Assembly: GCA_032355985.1 (NCBI GenBank)
Contig: JAUKVZ010000003.1
Coordinates: forward strand, 186,001-250,000
Length of the DNA: 64,000 nt
Direction of reading: 5' to 3'
Source of the DNA: Sarcodiotheca gaudichaudii
Lineage: Eukaryota > Rhodophyta > Florideophyceae > Gigartinales > Solieriaceae
The position numbers were made by a program, and so were the translations under genes. This document shows positions 1-8,872 of this stretch, in pieces. Under the pieces are notes generated by a model. That model did not search any database. It was not told the origin of the DNA and saw only the letters and a program-made list of their open reading frames with translations. Each line of letters starts with the position of its first letter. Within the stretch, counting starts at the first letter, position 1.

Positions 1-370
1 TCCGGGCTCGCGCAAGGATCTCATCCACATCGGTCTGTGCAGGCGACAGCTCGAAGTGCCAGTCGATGTTGGTCACGATCCGCGTGGGCAGCGCCTCGGC
101 GACGAGATCGATGATTGGAAGCTCGTACAGCGGCGCCTCGGCTTTGGCCTGCGTCGTCAGCGGCTCAAACCCGTCCTTGCGGATGCGCACGTCGTAGGTG
201 CCGTAGTAGGTGAAATCGACCTCCAGCGGCGTGCGCCCGACCTCAACATCATTCAGATGGACAAGGGCGCCGGACGGCTCGGATGTGATGCGAATGCGCC
301 GCTCCAGGCAGCCGGTCATCGCCACGGCGCACAGACTCAACACAATCAATCGAAACGTGCGTGCATTCAT
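1..370 (-). CDS. PEGA-domain lipoprotein (partial, runs off the left edge)
   Basis: The minus-strand frame opens with ATG at 370 and stays open to base 1, giving 123 codons of an incomplete protein. It begins MNARTFRLIVLSLCAVAMTGC, a short signal peptide with a lipobox-like MTGC, so it is probably an outer-membrane or periplasmic lipoprotein. Residues 26-66 read ITSEPSGALVHLNDVEVGRT followed by TPLEVDFTYYGTYDVRIRKD, the pattern of a PEGA domain, a small beta fold found in envelope proteins. Its ATG overlaps the lptB stop (ATGA), so it is translationally coupled to lptB. A role in the envelope, perhaps in lipopolysaccharide export, is inferred only from that coupling. The C-terminus is outside the window. 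Confidence 0.75.
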   Translation of the reverse strand, partial: MNARTFRLIVLSLCAVAMTGCLERRIRITSEPSGALVHLNDVEVGRTPLEVDFTYYGTYDVRIRKDGFEPLTTQAKAEAPLYELPIIDLVAEALPTRIVTNIDWHFELSPAQTDVDEILARAR

Positions 371-1173
371 CGTCCGGGCCTCACTGGCTTGGGCTCAGGC
401 GCCTGCGTCTTCACGCGGCTGCTCTCCGGCTCTTCATGATGATCAAACTCATCGCCGCGGAACATCGATCCCAGATACGCACGGCGAACCAGATCGTCAT
501 TGATCAACTCACGCGGTGTGCCATCGCGAAGGACGCGCCCCTCTTCGATGACATACGCCCGATCGCAGATGCTCAATGTCTGCTGCACGTTGTGATCCGT
601 GATCAACACGGCGATGCCCATCTCCGTGATGCGCCGAATCTCGCGTTGCAGGTCCTCAACCGCCAACGGATCGACGCCGCTGAATGGCTCATCGAGCAGG
701 ATGAGTCTCGGCTCCGTCACCAGCGCACGTGCGATTTCCAGCTTTCGCCGCTCACCGCCTGAACATGTCTGCGCATGATCGCGCGCCTTGTGGCTCAGGC
801 CGTACTGGGCCAGCAGTGTGTCACATCGATGCTGGCGCTCCTGCTTTGAAATCGGCAGCGTTTCGAGAATAGCGAGCAGGTTTTCCTCGACGGTGAGCTT
901 CTGAAAGATGCTCGGCTCCTGGCTCAGGTATCCCATGCCGCGCCGGGCGCGCTTGTACATGGGCAGACGCGAGACATCGATCCCGTCGAAGTGGATCTCT
1001 CCGCTGTCGGCATCAATCATGCCGATGGTCATGCGAAAGCACGTCGTCTTGCCGGCGCCGTTGCGCCCGAGCAGACCGACGATGCTGCTGGCCTCGACGT
1101 GAAAGCTCACGCCCTTGACGACGGTGCGCTCGCCGAATGTCTTGACAAGATTGGAAGCGGAAAGCAGAGCCAT
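367..1173 (-). CDS. lptB: LptB, lipopolysaccharide export ABC transporter ATPase
   Basis: This 268-residue protein is the cytoplasmic ATPase that, with LptF/LptG, pulls lipopolysaccharide from the inner membrane into the Lpt bridge. Visible motifs are Walker A GRNGAGKTT (about residues 36-44), a variant ABC signature CSGGERRKLEIARAL and Walker B LILLDEPFSGVDP followed by the H-loop in VLITDHNV, all typical of LptB. About 25 charged residues follow the usual LptB end (EPESSRVKTQAPEPKP), an unusual tail that LptB of about 240 residues lacks. It lies 48 bp after the DUF4870 gene and overlaps the PEGA lipoprotein start. A TACACT box nine bases before the ATG suggests its own leaderless promoter. 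Its presence implies an LPS-bearing outer membrane. Confidence 0.93.
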   Translation of the reverse strand: MALLSASNLVKTFGERTVVKGVSFHVEASSIVGLLGRNGAGKTTCFRMTIGMIDADSGEIHFDGIDVSRLPMYKRARRGMGYLSQEPSIFQKLTVEENLLAILETLPISKQERQHRCDTLLAQYGLSHKARDHAQTCSGGERRKLEIARALVTEPRLILLDEPFSGVDPLAVEDLQREIRRITEMGIAVLITDHNVQQTLSICDRAYVIEEGRVLRDGTPRELINDDLVRRAYLGSMFRGDEFDHHEEPESSRVKTQAPEPKPVRPGR

Positions 1174-1182
1174 GCGCAGGCC

Positions 1183-1188
1183 AGTGTA
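1183..1188 (-). promoter_or_regulatory. TACACT -10-like box before lptB
   Basis: TACACT on the minus strand ends nine bases before the lptB ATG. It belongs to the TANNNT set seen before many starts here and would place transcription start at or next to the start codon. No convincing -35 is visible. Confidence 0.4.
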
Positions 1189-1221
1189 GCCCCGCCTCAG
1201 GGCTCGCGCCCAACGCCCGCA

Positions 1222-1650
1222 TCAGGCGAAGAAGCGGATGCTCATCGGATAGCGGTAAAACTCACCCCGGTTGGCGGCGACCCCGCCCCGGATGGTGCCG
1301 ATGAGGCACAGGATCTTGATCCCGAAGAATGCAGGCACCGCGACGATCGCCCCGAGGCCGAGCGTCACGAGCATGAAGACCAGCATGATGACGAAGTAAA
1401 GCAGCAGCGACAGTTGGAAGTTGAACGCCTCGCGCCCATGATCATTCATGAACGGACTGTCACCCTTGCGCACCTGCCACATGATGCCGCTGGCGATCGT
1501 GCTGAGCAGACCCATCTCGAAGACATTGCCGATGCCCACCAGATGGTTGATCATCGCGTACTTGCGCTCGCCCTCATCGGCGGCGCTGTCGTAATACGTC
1601 TCGTAGTCGGGCGCTTGCTCATTCATGGTCATCGTGGGGCTGGCGGGCAT
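1222..1650 (-). CDS. DUF4870-family membrane protein
   Basis: The 142-residue protein has a polar N-terminus (about 30 residues) followed by YAMINHLVGI and a helix-rich membrane part with NDHGREAFNFQLSLLLYF and a following segment VMLVFMLVTLGLGAIVAVPA. The pattern of an N-terminal helix, a conserved H-x-R-E-A-F-N-F-Q stretch and two further spans is that of the DUF4870 family, small integral membrane proteins of unknown function. The start is uncertain: ATG at 1650 and two in-frame ATGs near 1632 and 1626 are possible, and none has a good ribosome binding site. It is the first gene of the minus-strand run leading into lptB. Function is unknown. Confidence 0.75.
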   Translation of the reverse strand: MPASPTMTMNEQAPDYETYYDSAADEGERKYAMINHLVGIGNVFEMGLLSTIASGIMWQVRKGDSPFMNDHGREAFNFQLSLLLYFVIMLVFMLVTLGLGAIVAVPAFFGIKILCLIGTIRGGVAANRGEFYRYPMSIRFFA

Positions 1651-1855
1651 GGTCGTTGCTCATTCGACGAAGATTACTGGCGAATATCGGCGGCTCAAGC
1701 CGCCCGCCGTTGGTTCCTGCGGCAGAATCTTCTTCGGATTCAGGCGGGCCCTTTTTCGTGGATGACGACAGGCGCCGCATCCGCCCCCCTAGAATGCCTT
1801 TCCCGCCGGCCCTCTCGCCGGCTCGCTTTTTTCCGGCCGGAGACTTATCCCTCGC

Positions 1856-2932
1856 ATGACCGCCGAACCACGCCAATCCAGTGATCTGCCCACCATCGGC
1901 ATCAGCATGGGAGATCCCCTCGGGATCGGTCCGGAGATCATCGTCAAGGCGCTCTCCGACGCTTCTCTTCGCGCCCGGGCGCGATTTGTCGTGTACGGGC
2001 TGGATGCGCCGATGCACGCCGCCGCCGAACGCGCCGGCATCGATCCATTCTGGTGGCGCGTGGAGAATGACTCCCCCGTCGTTGAGGCGGCCGTCGGACG
2101 ACGCGTGGTCATTCGCGACCACGAATCATTCACCGACGCCTGCCGCCCGGATGACGCCACTCGAAAACCTGCGCCGACGCGCGCCGGCGGCGAGGCGTCC
2201 TTCCGCTTCATCGAAGAAGCCATCGCCGACGCCAAGCGGCCCGAAGGCGATCCGCTGCATCTGGATGGAATCTGCACCGCGCCCATCAGCAAGGAAGCAT
2301 GGGCGCAAGCCGGACGTGGCAAGTATGCCGGGCACACCGAACTGCTGACCACGCGCTTCAGCGCCAAACGTTCGGCCATGCTCTTCGTGTCGCCCAAGCT
2401 TCGAGTCGTGCTGGCGACGGTGCACATCCCGCTGGCCGAGGTGGCGCAGCGCCTGACGATCGGCCGGGTGTACGACCCCATCGATCTCGGCCACGAGGCA
2501 TGTCTGCATCTTGGTGTGCAGCGCCCGCGCATCGCTGTCTGCGGCGTCAACCCGCATGCAGGCGAGCACGGCCTTTTCGGCGATGAAGAGGAGCGAATCA
2601 TCCAGCCTGCGATTCAGGCCGCCGTGGAAGCGGGCATGAATGTGCAGGGCCCATTCCCCGCTGACACGATCTTCAATCGCGCCCTCGCCGGCGCCTTTGA
2701 TCTTGTCGTCGCGATGTATCACGATCAGGGATTAATCCCGGTCAAACTGCTCTCGCGCGATGAGGCGGTGAATGTGACCATCGGATTGCCCACGATTCGC
2801 ACAAGCCCCGATCACGGCACGGCCTTCGACATCGCGGGCAGGAATGAAGCCGATCCGGGCAGCATGCGCGCAGCGCTCTCGCTGGCGATCGACATGGCTC
2901 AGGCGCGATGCGCCCAGCGCGTTCAATCCTGA
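1856..2932 (+). CDS. pdxA: PdxA, 4-hydroxythreonine-4-phosphate dehydrogenase
   Basis: This 358-residue enzyme oxidises 4-phospho-hydroxy-L-threonine in the DXP-dependent pathway to pyridoxal 5'-phosphate. Diagnostic motifs are the N-terminal GISMGDPLGIGPEI (residues 15-28), KYAGHTELL (metal ligand His), VNPHAGE, MYHDQGLIPVKLL (second metal His) and IGLPTIRTSPDHGTAFDIAG (third metal His near the C-terminus). Length is slightly above the usual 330 residues because of an insert near residues 95-115 (ATRKPAPTRAGG). It is monocistronic and convergent with the next gene, whose 3' end overlaps it by 10 bp. The start ATG follows CTTATCCCTCGC with no Shine-Dalgarno sequence. Confidence 0.95.
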   Translation: MTAEPRQSSDLPTIGISMGDPLGIGPEIIVKALSDASLRARARFVVYGLDAPMHAAAERAGIDPFWWRVENDSPVVEAAVGRRVVIRDHESFTDACRPDDATRKPAPTRAGGEASFRFIEEAIADAKRPEGDPLHLDGICTAPISKEAWAQAGRGKYAGHTELLTTRFSAKRSAMLFVSPKLRVVLATVHIPLAEVAQRLTIGRVYDPIDLGHEACLHLGVQRPRIAVCGVNPHAGEHGLFGDEEERIIQPAIQAAVEAGMNVQGPFPADTIFNRALAGAFDLVVAMYHDQGLIPVKLLSRDEAVNVTIGLPTIRTSPDHGTAFDIAGRNEADPGSMRAALSLAIDMAQARCAQRVQS

Positions 2933-3393
2933 ATGAGCGTGTAGCGAGCGTCGGCCGCCATCACTTCGGCAAAGCTTGCGAAATCTGACAGCTCGATCTG
3001 CTCGTTGTAGTTCAGCCAGTGCGCGCTGAGCATGAGCATGATCACCAGCCCGATCCATGCCGCGGCTTCGGTGATGCGTCGCCGGCGCGCCAGGTAGAGC
3101 GAGCCGCCGCTGAGCAGAATCGTGAAGAGCTTGAATCGGATCAGTTGTCCGGCGCCGCCAATCGAGACCATCGCCCGCGCGAGCGGGTTGGCTTCGATCA
3201 TGCCGACAGAGTTCATGTACGTGAGCGTAAACGCCAGGTCCATAAGCCCCAGCGCGGCGGTCGCCAGCACGATGATCGTGATGCGCCGCGCCCGCACGCG
3301 CGCCGGGTCCAGCATCAGGACACCCGCAGCACGCTCGAGATCGACTCTCGATGCCGGAATTCCGGCCTCTACTCCACCCACACCGATGAACAT
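2923..3393 (-). CDS. Small DUF5658-like membrane protein
   Basis: The 156-residue frame encodes three or four hydrophobic segments: about residues 37-58 (ITIIVLATAALGLMDLAFTL), 90-104 and 113-130 (AAAWIGLVIMLMLSAHW). The sequence D-x-x-x-T-x-T-Y followed by MIEANPLARAM and a basic LARRRR loop matches the layout of DUF5658, a family of small membrane proteins with no known function. ATG at 3393 gives 156 residues and ATG at 3315 gives 130; neither has a clear ribosome binding site, and the shorter form is nearer the family length. It converges on pdxA with a 10-bp overlap. The family call is from pattern only. Confidence 0.6.
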   Translation of the reverse strand: MFIGVGGVEAGIPASRVDLERAAGVLMLDPARVRARRITIIVLATAALGLMDLAFTLTYMNSVGMIEANPLARAMVSIGGAGQLIRFKLFTILLSGGSLYLARRRRITEAAAWIGLVIMLMLSAHWLNYNEQIELSDFASFAEVMAADARYTLIQD

Positions 3394-3541
3394 GATGCGG
3401 ACAGATCGTCAGATTCCCTGAGGCTGGTGAGCCGCGAGGCAACCCTCGCCTCCCTAGACTGGTTCAACTGGTAGGAATGCGCCGATCCGCGCGAAAAGGA
3501 CGGAGCAAAGACCGAATCCCGGACGCACAGATGGAGTTGTG

Positions 3542-6500
3542 ATGAGCGAACAACGCTCGCGATGGTCCGAAAAGAGACGAACACTGCGATGGCGATTCCT
3601 CCGGGCGATTGCGGCGCCGCTGGTCATCCTTCTCCTGATCGCCCCTGCCGCGGCTCAGGTCGCCAGCCCGGTCTACGTCGATGACTCACCCGCAGCGACC
3701 GAAGGCCTCGAACGCATCGCCGAAGATGCAGCCCGGAAGGACTACGAAAAGGCTGTCCGTCTGGCCCAGCAACTGCTCGATGAGGAAGGCCGCAGGCTCG
3801 TCCTCGCCGATGGCGATCCCGATCTCTACACGAGCGTTCGCTTCCGCGTCGAACGCGCGTTGCAGGAACGCCCCCTGCTGCTGGACGCCTATCGAAACAT
3901 TCAGGGTCCCCTCGCGGCGCGCATGCTCGAAGAAGGCCACGATCGTGAAGTCGCCCGGACGCGATGGCTGACGCGCGGTGGATATGAAGCCTCCCTGCGC
4001 GTCGCCCAGCGGCAGATTGAAGCGGCGCAGTTTGATGCGGCGCTGATCACGCTCGAAGCGCTGGAGCGCCATCCCGATCATGCCGGCGCCCTGGCGAAGA
4101 CGGCGACCGATCTGCTTCGCCTCGTGGCGTCCTACGACATCGCCGAGCGCGCAGCCGCGCTGCTGGCTCAGTGGGAAGCCGATCTTGATCTTGAACTGAC
4201 CGAGGATCCGGCGCGATATCGCTTCCCGGATCTGCATCTCGGCCAGAGCCCGCTGCTCGACAGTGAGCCTGTCGAACTGGAAGAGATGATCTCGCGTCCC
4301 TTCTGGACTGAGCCGCTCACGCTTCGCTTCGAAGCGCCGCGCAACGATCGCCCGACGCCGAATGACTTCAATACGACCGCTGTCGCGCTGCATGTGCTGC
4401 CGACCGTCGCTGACGACACGATTTATGTGAACGATTCGCAGGCCATTTCGGCGTGGGATCGATTCACGATGGCGCTGAAGTGGCGCGTGCGATTCACGGC
4501 GCTTTCTGTCAATGATCGTGGCCGGGCGCGCAGCTCCATTCCTCAAAAGCGAGCCATCGAAGATCTGAACACCGTCGCCGTCTCCGGCCCGTGGCTGGTC
4601 GCGACGACCGGGCTTGCGACGCAGGGTCAGCGCGATGGCGATCCGCGCCTGCATGGCCTGGATGCGCGCACCGGCGATGTGCTGTGGTCCGTCGATCCCA
4701 TGGGTCTGGATCCATCCCTCGCCGAGGCGCTCTTCAGAGGGCCGCCGATCATCGTTGAAAACGTCGTCATCGCGCCGCTCGTCAAGCAGGTGCGCCAGCG
4801 CCGACTTGTCAGCGTGCATCTCGTCGGGCTCGATGTCGCGACGGGTGAGCTCCTCTGGAAAACCCAACTCGGCAGCCGCGGCACCCTGCCATTTGCCGGC
4901 GGTCCGCTCTCAGAACGAACGCTCGCGGCCGATGGCATCGTCTATCACGCCAACCGTCTTGGATTCGCCGCAGCAGTTGAAGCCGTAACGGGACAGATTC
5001 GCTGGGTGCGCCGGATCGATGGCGACACGACGAAGCAGACGCAGGGTCAGGTCTGGCAGATGGGCTCCTGTGCACTGGTCGGCGACACGCTCTTCGTACT
5101 GTCTCCGGAGCGGCTGGAGATCATCGCGCTGGACGCCTCCACCGGCCAGGAATTGTCGCGCCGATCCGCCGAAGACTTCGATCGACGCTCACTGAGATAC
5201 CTGCTTTCGACGGATGATCGACTCGTGGTCGTCGGCGACGATGTGGTGTTCAGCATCGATGCGGATGATTTCGCGGACGAACAATCACGTCCCAGTCTCG
5301 TCCTGGAAACGCCGGCGCAGGGCGTGCGCGGCATGGTGCTCGTGATGGGTGAGGATGTCGTCACGCCGGTGCGCGAAGGCGTCTCCATCGTCCGGGCAGA
5401 CGGCTCGCAGCGCCGCACGCCGCGCGAGCAGATCCTTGATTCGCCCGGCAATGTGCTGCCCGTGCAGGGCCAGTTGATCGCCGTCGACGATTCGTCCGTG
5501 CATTCCTATCTCATCTGGGATGTCGCGGAGCAGATTCTGTCCGATCGCATGCGCGCCACCTCGACCGATCCGACGCCCGCCGCGACGTACGCCGAACTGG
5601 CGTTTCGCGCTGAGCGATACGAAGGCGTGTCGCCGGCGCTGGATCGCGCCATCAGCGTCATCGAACGTTCCCCCCTCGATCAGCGCAACAGAGAGACGCG
5701 CGAGCGGCTCTTCAACAGTGTCTTTGCAATGGTCGAGCCGGCGCGAGCCGATTCCGATCCCGCCGCCGATCAGCAGTTGATGTCCAGCCTGATCGAACGC
5801 CTCGGCAGACTCGCCTCATCGCCCAGCGAGCGGATGATGCATCTGCTCGTCAGCGGCACCCACGCCGAACGAGCCGGCAATCCCACCGATGCCGTCGATG
5901 CGTATCAGGCGATCCTCGCTGATCCGGCGCTGGCGAAGGTGACGGCCGCATACGGCGCGTCGCTCGTGCAGGGCTCGACGGAAGCCACGCGCCGTCTTCG
6001 CAGACTGATGCTGACATTCGGGCGAACTGTCTACAGCGCATATGACGCTGAGGCGGCGCGCGAACTGCAGACGGCGCGCGGCGCCCTTGATCCCGATGTC
6101 TATGAGACGATCGCACGCCGATATCCCGTCTCGCTGTCCGCTCCCAAAGCGTGGCTCGATGCGGGCGAGGCGTACGCAGCGCGCGGCAGGCCCCACGGCG
6201 CCGTGCATTCATTCGACAGCGGACTCGACGCCGCTGAGTTCAGCCTCGATTCGACCGACCCGATCATGGGCGAGCTTGCGGGCCGCCTGATTCGCGCTCT
6301 CGTCGCCACCGGCAGGCTCAGCGCCGCCAGCGTGACGCTCGAACGCCTGGCGGACGCCCGGCCCATGCTCGTGCTGACGGTCAATGGATCACCCGTCGAC
6401 ACGCTGGCGATGCACGAGGAGATCCGTGCCCAGCTTCATTCGCAGGATCGCCGGCCGCGCATCGGACTCATCAGCGACGATCCGAAATCACAACTGCTCG

Positions 6501-7756
6501 AGGGACGCATGCTCATGCTTCCCCTCATTCGCATCGGCTCCAGCGCCGCGGCCACATACGCCCTGCTGCGCACCGAAGTCGAACTCGGCCTCTGGACAGC
6601 CGCCAGCAATGGCGCCCTGCGCGAGCGATGGTCCGCCCCGTACGACGAAGGCATGGCGGCGCTCGCCATCACCGATGACGCTGTCTATCTCGCCGAAGTG
6701 CGCGAGGAGGGCCGCGTCGTCACGCGCCTGAATCTGGCCACAGGCCGCACGGACTGGACCACACTGCCATTCACTAAGGTCTTCCGGCGGCGCGCCGATG
6801 CTGAGTTCCAGGACGCCTTCGATGTCGACACGCGGATCGATGTGCCGCTGCACGGCTCGCGCCCTGTGCGTGAGTTGCTTGTGGCGATGGATGACGAAAC
6901 GCTCGCGATCGTCGAACGCTCCGGCCGCGCCCTGGCGATCGATCTTCCTTCCGGAAGAATCCTCTGGAAAAACGAGCAGCTGATGAAATCGGTCTTCGAT
7001 ATCGCGGCGTCAGCCAGCGCTTTGCTCGTCGGTGGTGACAACGGCGATCCGAAAAACGTCGATGCCTCCAGACCCGCCCTGCTTTCGATTGATCTGCGAA
7101 CCGGCCGTGTGCTTCAGCAACTGCCCGCCGAGGCGGGGCGCGTGCGCTGGGTGCGCATCTCGATGGAGGGCGCCGCAATCGCAGGCATGGAAAAAGGCAT
7201 TGCTGCGATGGACATGTTCAATGGCGCCACGCTCTGGGTCGTCGGAGGCGAGCAGGGCAGACGCACATTTGACGCATGGACCTTCCCCGGCAGGCTGATC
7301 GTCGTGAACGATCGTTCGCAGCTCTGGCAGATCGAGACAGAGGACGGCCGCCCGCTCGCGACGCCCCTGCGTTCATCGGACAAGCTGGGGGTTGATCCTC
7401 GCGCCCTGCGCGCAGCGCGTATGGGCGATCTTGCCGCGTTTTCCTCCCCGGAAGGTGTGCTGCTCTACGGGCGGGAAGGCGACCTCGTCGGCATGGATCA
7501 GCGCGTCGGCATCCCCTCCCTTGCGCCGGCCGCCTTTGGGGAGAATCACATCGTCATCATCGATCAGCAGCCCGTCGCCCGGGAATCCGGCCGCGGCGAG
7601 TTCGAGATGATGCTGCTCTCCGGAGACAGCGCCAAACTGCTTGAAGGCCGACGCATCGAGCTCGGCGCCCCGCCTGAGGACGTCGTGCTGATCGACGATC
7701 GCATTCTCATCACCGCCGGATTCACGACGATCGTCATCGAAGCCATGCGCCAGTAG
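3542..7756 (+). CDS. Large exported TPR / PQQ-type beta-propeller protein
   Basis: A protein of about 1,404 residues. GTG at 3539 is in frame, but ATG at 3542 is chosen because GGAG at 3533-3536 sits five bases ahead. A basic N-terminus and the hydrophobic stretch APLVILLLIAPAAAQ (about 27-41) form a signal sequence or anchor. TPR-like helices follow (about 50-200). Propeller repeats come next at about 280-560, seen as GLDARTGDVLW, GLDVATGELLWK and AVEAVTGQIRW. A second helical TPR-like part spans about 660-900, and a second propeller half about 1030-1400 (RLNLATGRTDW, AIDLPSGRILWK, AMDMFNGATLWV). PQQ-like repeats of this sort occur in BamB and in alcohol dehydrogenases. No catalytic residues are evident, so a structural or scaffolding role in the periplasm is the best inference. 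Confidence 0.75.
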   Translation: MSEQRSRWSEKRRTLRWRFLRAIAAPLVILLLIAPAAAQVASPVYVDDSPAATEGLERIAEDAARKDYEKAVRLAQQLLDEEGRRLVLADGDPDLYTSVRFRVERALQERPLLLDAYRNIQGPLAARMLEEGHDREVARTRWLTRGGYEASLRVAQRQIEAAQFDAALITLEALERHPDHAGALAKTATDLLRLVASYDIAERAAALLAQWEADLDLELTEDPARYRFPDLHLGQSPLLDSEPVELEEMISRPFWTEPLTLRFEAPRNDRPTPNDFNTTAVALHVLPTVADDTIYVNDSQAISAWDRFTMALKWRVRFTALSVNDRGRARSSIPQKRAIEDLNTVAVSGPWLVATTGLATQGQRDGDPRLHGLDARTGDVLWSVDPMGLDPSLAEALFRGPPIIVENVVIAPLVKQVRQRRLVSVHLVGLDVATGELLWKTQLGSRGTLPFAGGPLSERTLAADGIVYHANRLGFAAAVEAVTGQIRWVRRIDGDTTKQTQGQVWQMGSCALVGDTLFVLSPERLEIIALDASTGQELSRRSAEDFDRRSLRYLLSTDDRLVVVGDDVVFSIDADDFADEQSRPSLVLETPAQGVRGMVLVMGEDVVTPVREGVSIVRADGSQRRTPREQILDSPGNVLPVQGQLIAVDDSSVHSYLIWDVAEQILSDRMRATSTDPTPAATYAELAFRAERYEGVSPALDRAISVIERSPLDQRNRETRERLFNSVFAMVEPARADSDPAADQQLMSSLIERLGRLASSPSERMMHLLVSGTHAERAGNPTDAVDAYQAILADPALAKVTAAYGASLVQGSTEATRRLRRLMLTFGRTVYSAYDAEAARELQTARGALDPDVYETIARRYPVSLSAPKAWLDAGEAYAARGRPHGAVHSFDSGLDAAEFSLDSTDPIMGELAGRLIRALVATGRLSAASVTLERLADARPMLVLTVNGSPVDTLAMHEEIRAQLHSQDRRPRIGLISDDPKSQLLEGRMLMLPLIRIGSSAAATYALLRTEVELGLWTAASNGALRERWSAPYDEGMAALAITDDAVYLAEVREEGRVVTRLNLATGRTDWTTLPFTKVFRRRADAEFQDAFDVDTRIDVPLHGSRPVRELLVAMDDETLAIVERSGRALAIDLPSGRILWKNEQLMKSVFDIAASASALLVGGDNGDPKNVDASRPALLSIDLRTGRVLQQLPAEAGRVRWVRISMEGAAIAGMEKGIAAMDMFNGATLWVVGGEQGRRTFDAWTFPGRLIVVNDRSQLWQIETEDGRPLATPLRSSDKLGVDPRALRAARMGDLAAFSSPEGVLLYGREGDLVGMDQRVGIPSLAPAAFGENHIVIIDQQPVARESGRGEFEMMLLSGDSAKLLEGRRIELGAPPEDVVLIDDRILITAGFTTIVIEAMRQ

Positions 7757-7816
7757 GATCGTCAGACAGATTCGTCGGTAGACACAAGTGACATTCGCTT
7801 AGAGGAGATTGACGCC

Positions 7817-8872
7817 GTGAGAAAGTCACGCGCCGCGTTTTCGATGCTTATCGCCACAGCCGGGCTGATGGCGGCCACTGCCTCGCCCGCATGGGCTGAT
7901 CAGGAGGACGCCGAGTCCGAGATGATCGTCCGCGACAACGGGCTCAAGATTCAGGATCTCGTCGTTGGTGATGGCCCTGTCTGCCCGGAAGGGGCGACGG
8001 TTGTCGTCAACTGCATCGGCACGCTCGATGACGGCTCCGTCTTCTGGGCCAGCGAGGAAGGCGAGCCGGTCGCGTTTCCGCTTACCGGCGTCATTCCCGG
8101 CTGGCAGCAGGGGCTGCCCGGCATGCGCGTCGGCGGCACGCGAAAGCTCGTCATTCCGCCGGAGTTGGGTTACGGCGCCCAGGGACGCCCGCCGGTCATC
8201 CCGGCCAACTCAACGCTCACCTTCGAGATCGAGCTCCTGGCGCTCAGATCCGTCCGAATCAAGGAAATCGAGGAAGGCGAGGGCGATCCCTGCCCTCCGG
8301 GCGCCATCGTCAAGATCAACTACGAGGGCAGGCTCGAAGATGGAACGGTCTTTGATTCCTCAGAAGGCAAGGGAGCGGCCAGGTTCATCCTTGATCAGCT
8401 CATCGAGGGCTGGAAGGTCGGCATCCCGGGCATGCGTCGTGGCGGCAAGCGGACGCTCTACGTCCCATACGAGATGGGCTACGGCGATGCAGGTCGCCCG
8501 CCGAAAATTCCGCCGAAGGCGAATCTTGTTTTTGATGTCGAGCTCGTGGACTTCATCTATCCCGAGTACGAGACGCTTGAGGTAGGCGCTGGCGATGAGT
8601 GCCAGTCCAATTCGCGGGTCGTGATCAATTACAAAGGCACGCTCCCGGATGGCGAGGTCTTTGTCTCGACCGAGGAAGAAGGCCCGATCGAGGTGGAGAT
8701 GGATCAGCTCCTGCTCGGCCTGAAGATCGGCATGAAGGGAATGCAGCCGGGCGAGAAGCGAATCGTAACTGTCCCCCCGGAATGGGCTTACGCTCAGCGA
8801 GACAGCCTGCCGCTCAACGTGCCTCCGCGAACGAAGCTGATCTTCGAGGTTGAACTGCTTGAGATTCGCTGA
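7817..8872 (+). CDS. Exported peptidyl-prolyl isomerase with three tandem FKBP domains
   Basis: The 351-residue protein starts at GTG 7817 with GAGGAG at 7802-7807. A signal peptide (SMLIATAGLMAATASPAWA) ends near residue 31. Three FKBP domains follow, at about 50-143, 162-245 and 262-350. The middle one keeps the consensus active site: YEGRLEDGTVFDSS, GWKVGIPGMRRGGKR, YGDAGRPPKIPP. In the first, the conserved FD is FW (GSVFWASEE). In the third it is FV (GEVFVSTEE), the pocket Trp is Leu (LLLGLKIGMKGM) and the flap is altered (WAYAQRDS). So only the central domain looks fully competent for proline isomerisation; the outer two may bind substrate. It follows the propeller protein on the same strand after a 60-bp gap, and both are exported. 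Confidence 0.9.
   Translation: MRKSRAAFSMLIATAGLMAATASPAWADQEDAESEMIVRDNGLKIQDLVVGDGPVCPEGATVVVNCIGTLDDGSVFWASEEGEPVAFPLTGVIPGWQQGLPGMRVGGTRKLVIPPELGYGAQGRPPVIPANSTLTFEIELLALRSVRIKEIEEGEGDPCPPGAIVKINYEGRLEDGTVFDSSEGKGAARFILDQLIEGWKVGIPGMRRGGKRTLYVPYEMGYGDAGRPPKIPPKANLVFDVELVDFIYPEYETLEVGAGDECQSNSRVVINYKGTLPDGEVFVSTEEEGPIEVEMDQLLLGLKIGMKGMQPGEKRIVTVPPEWAYAQRDSLPLNVPPRTKLIFEVELLEIR

Noticed and set aside
3686-4867. A 393-residue minus-strand frame inside the propeller gene.
   Set aside because: It is fully within a well-supported plus-strand gene, has an Arg/Gly/Asp-rich composition typical of antisense frames in GC-rich DNA, and has no domain.
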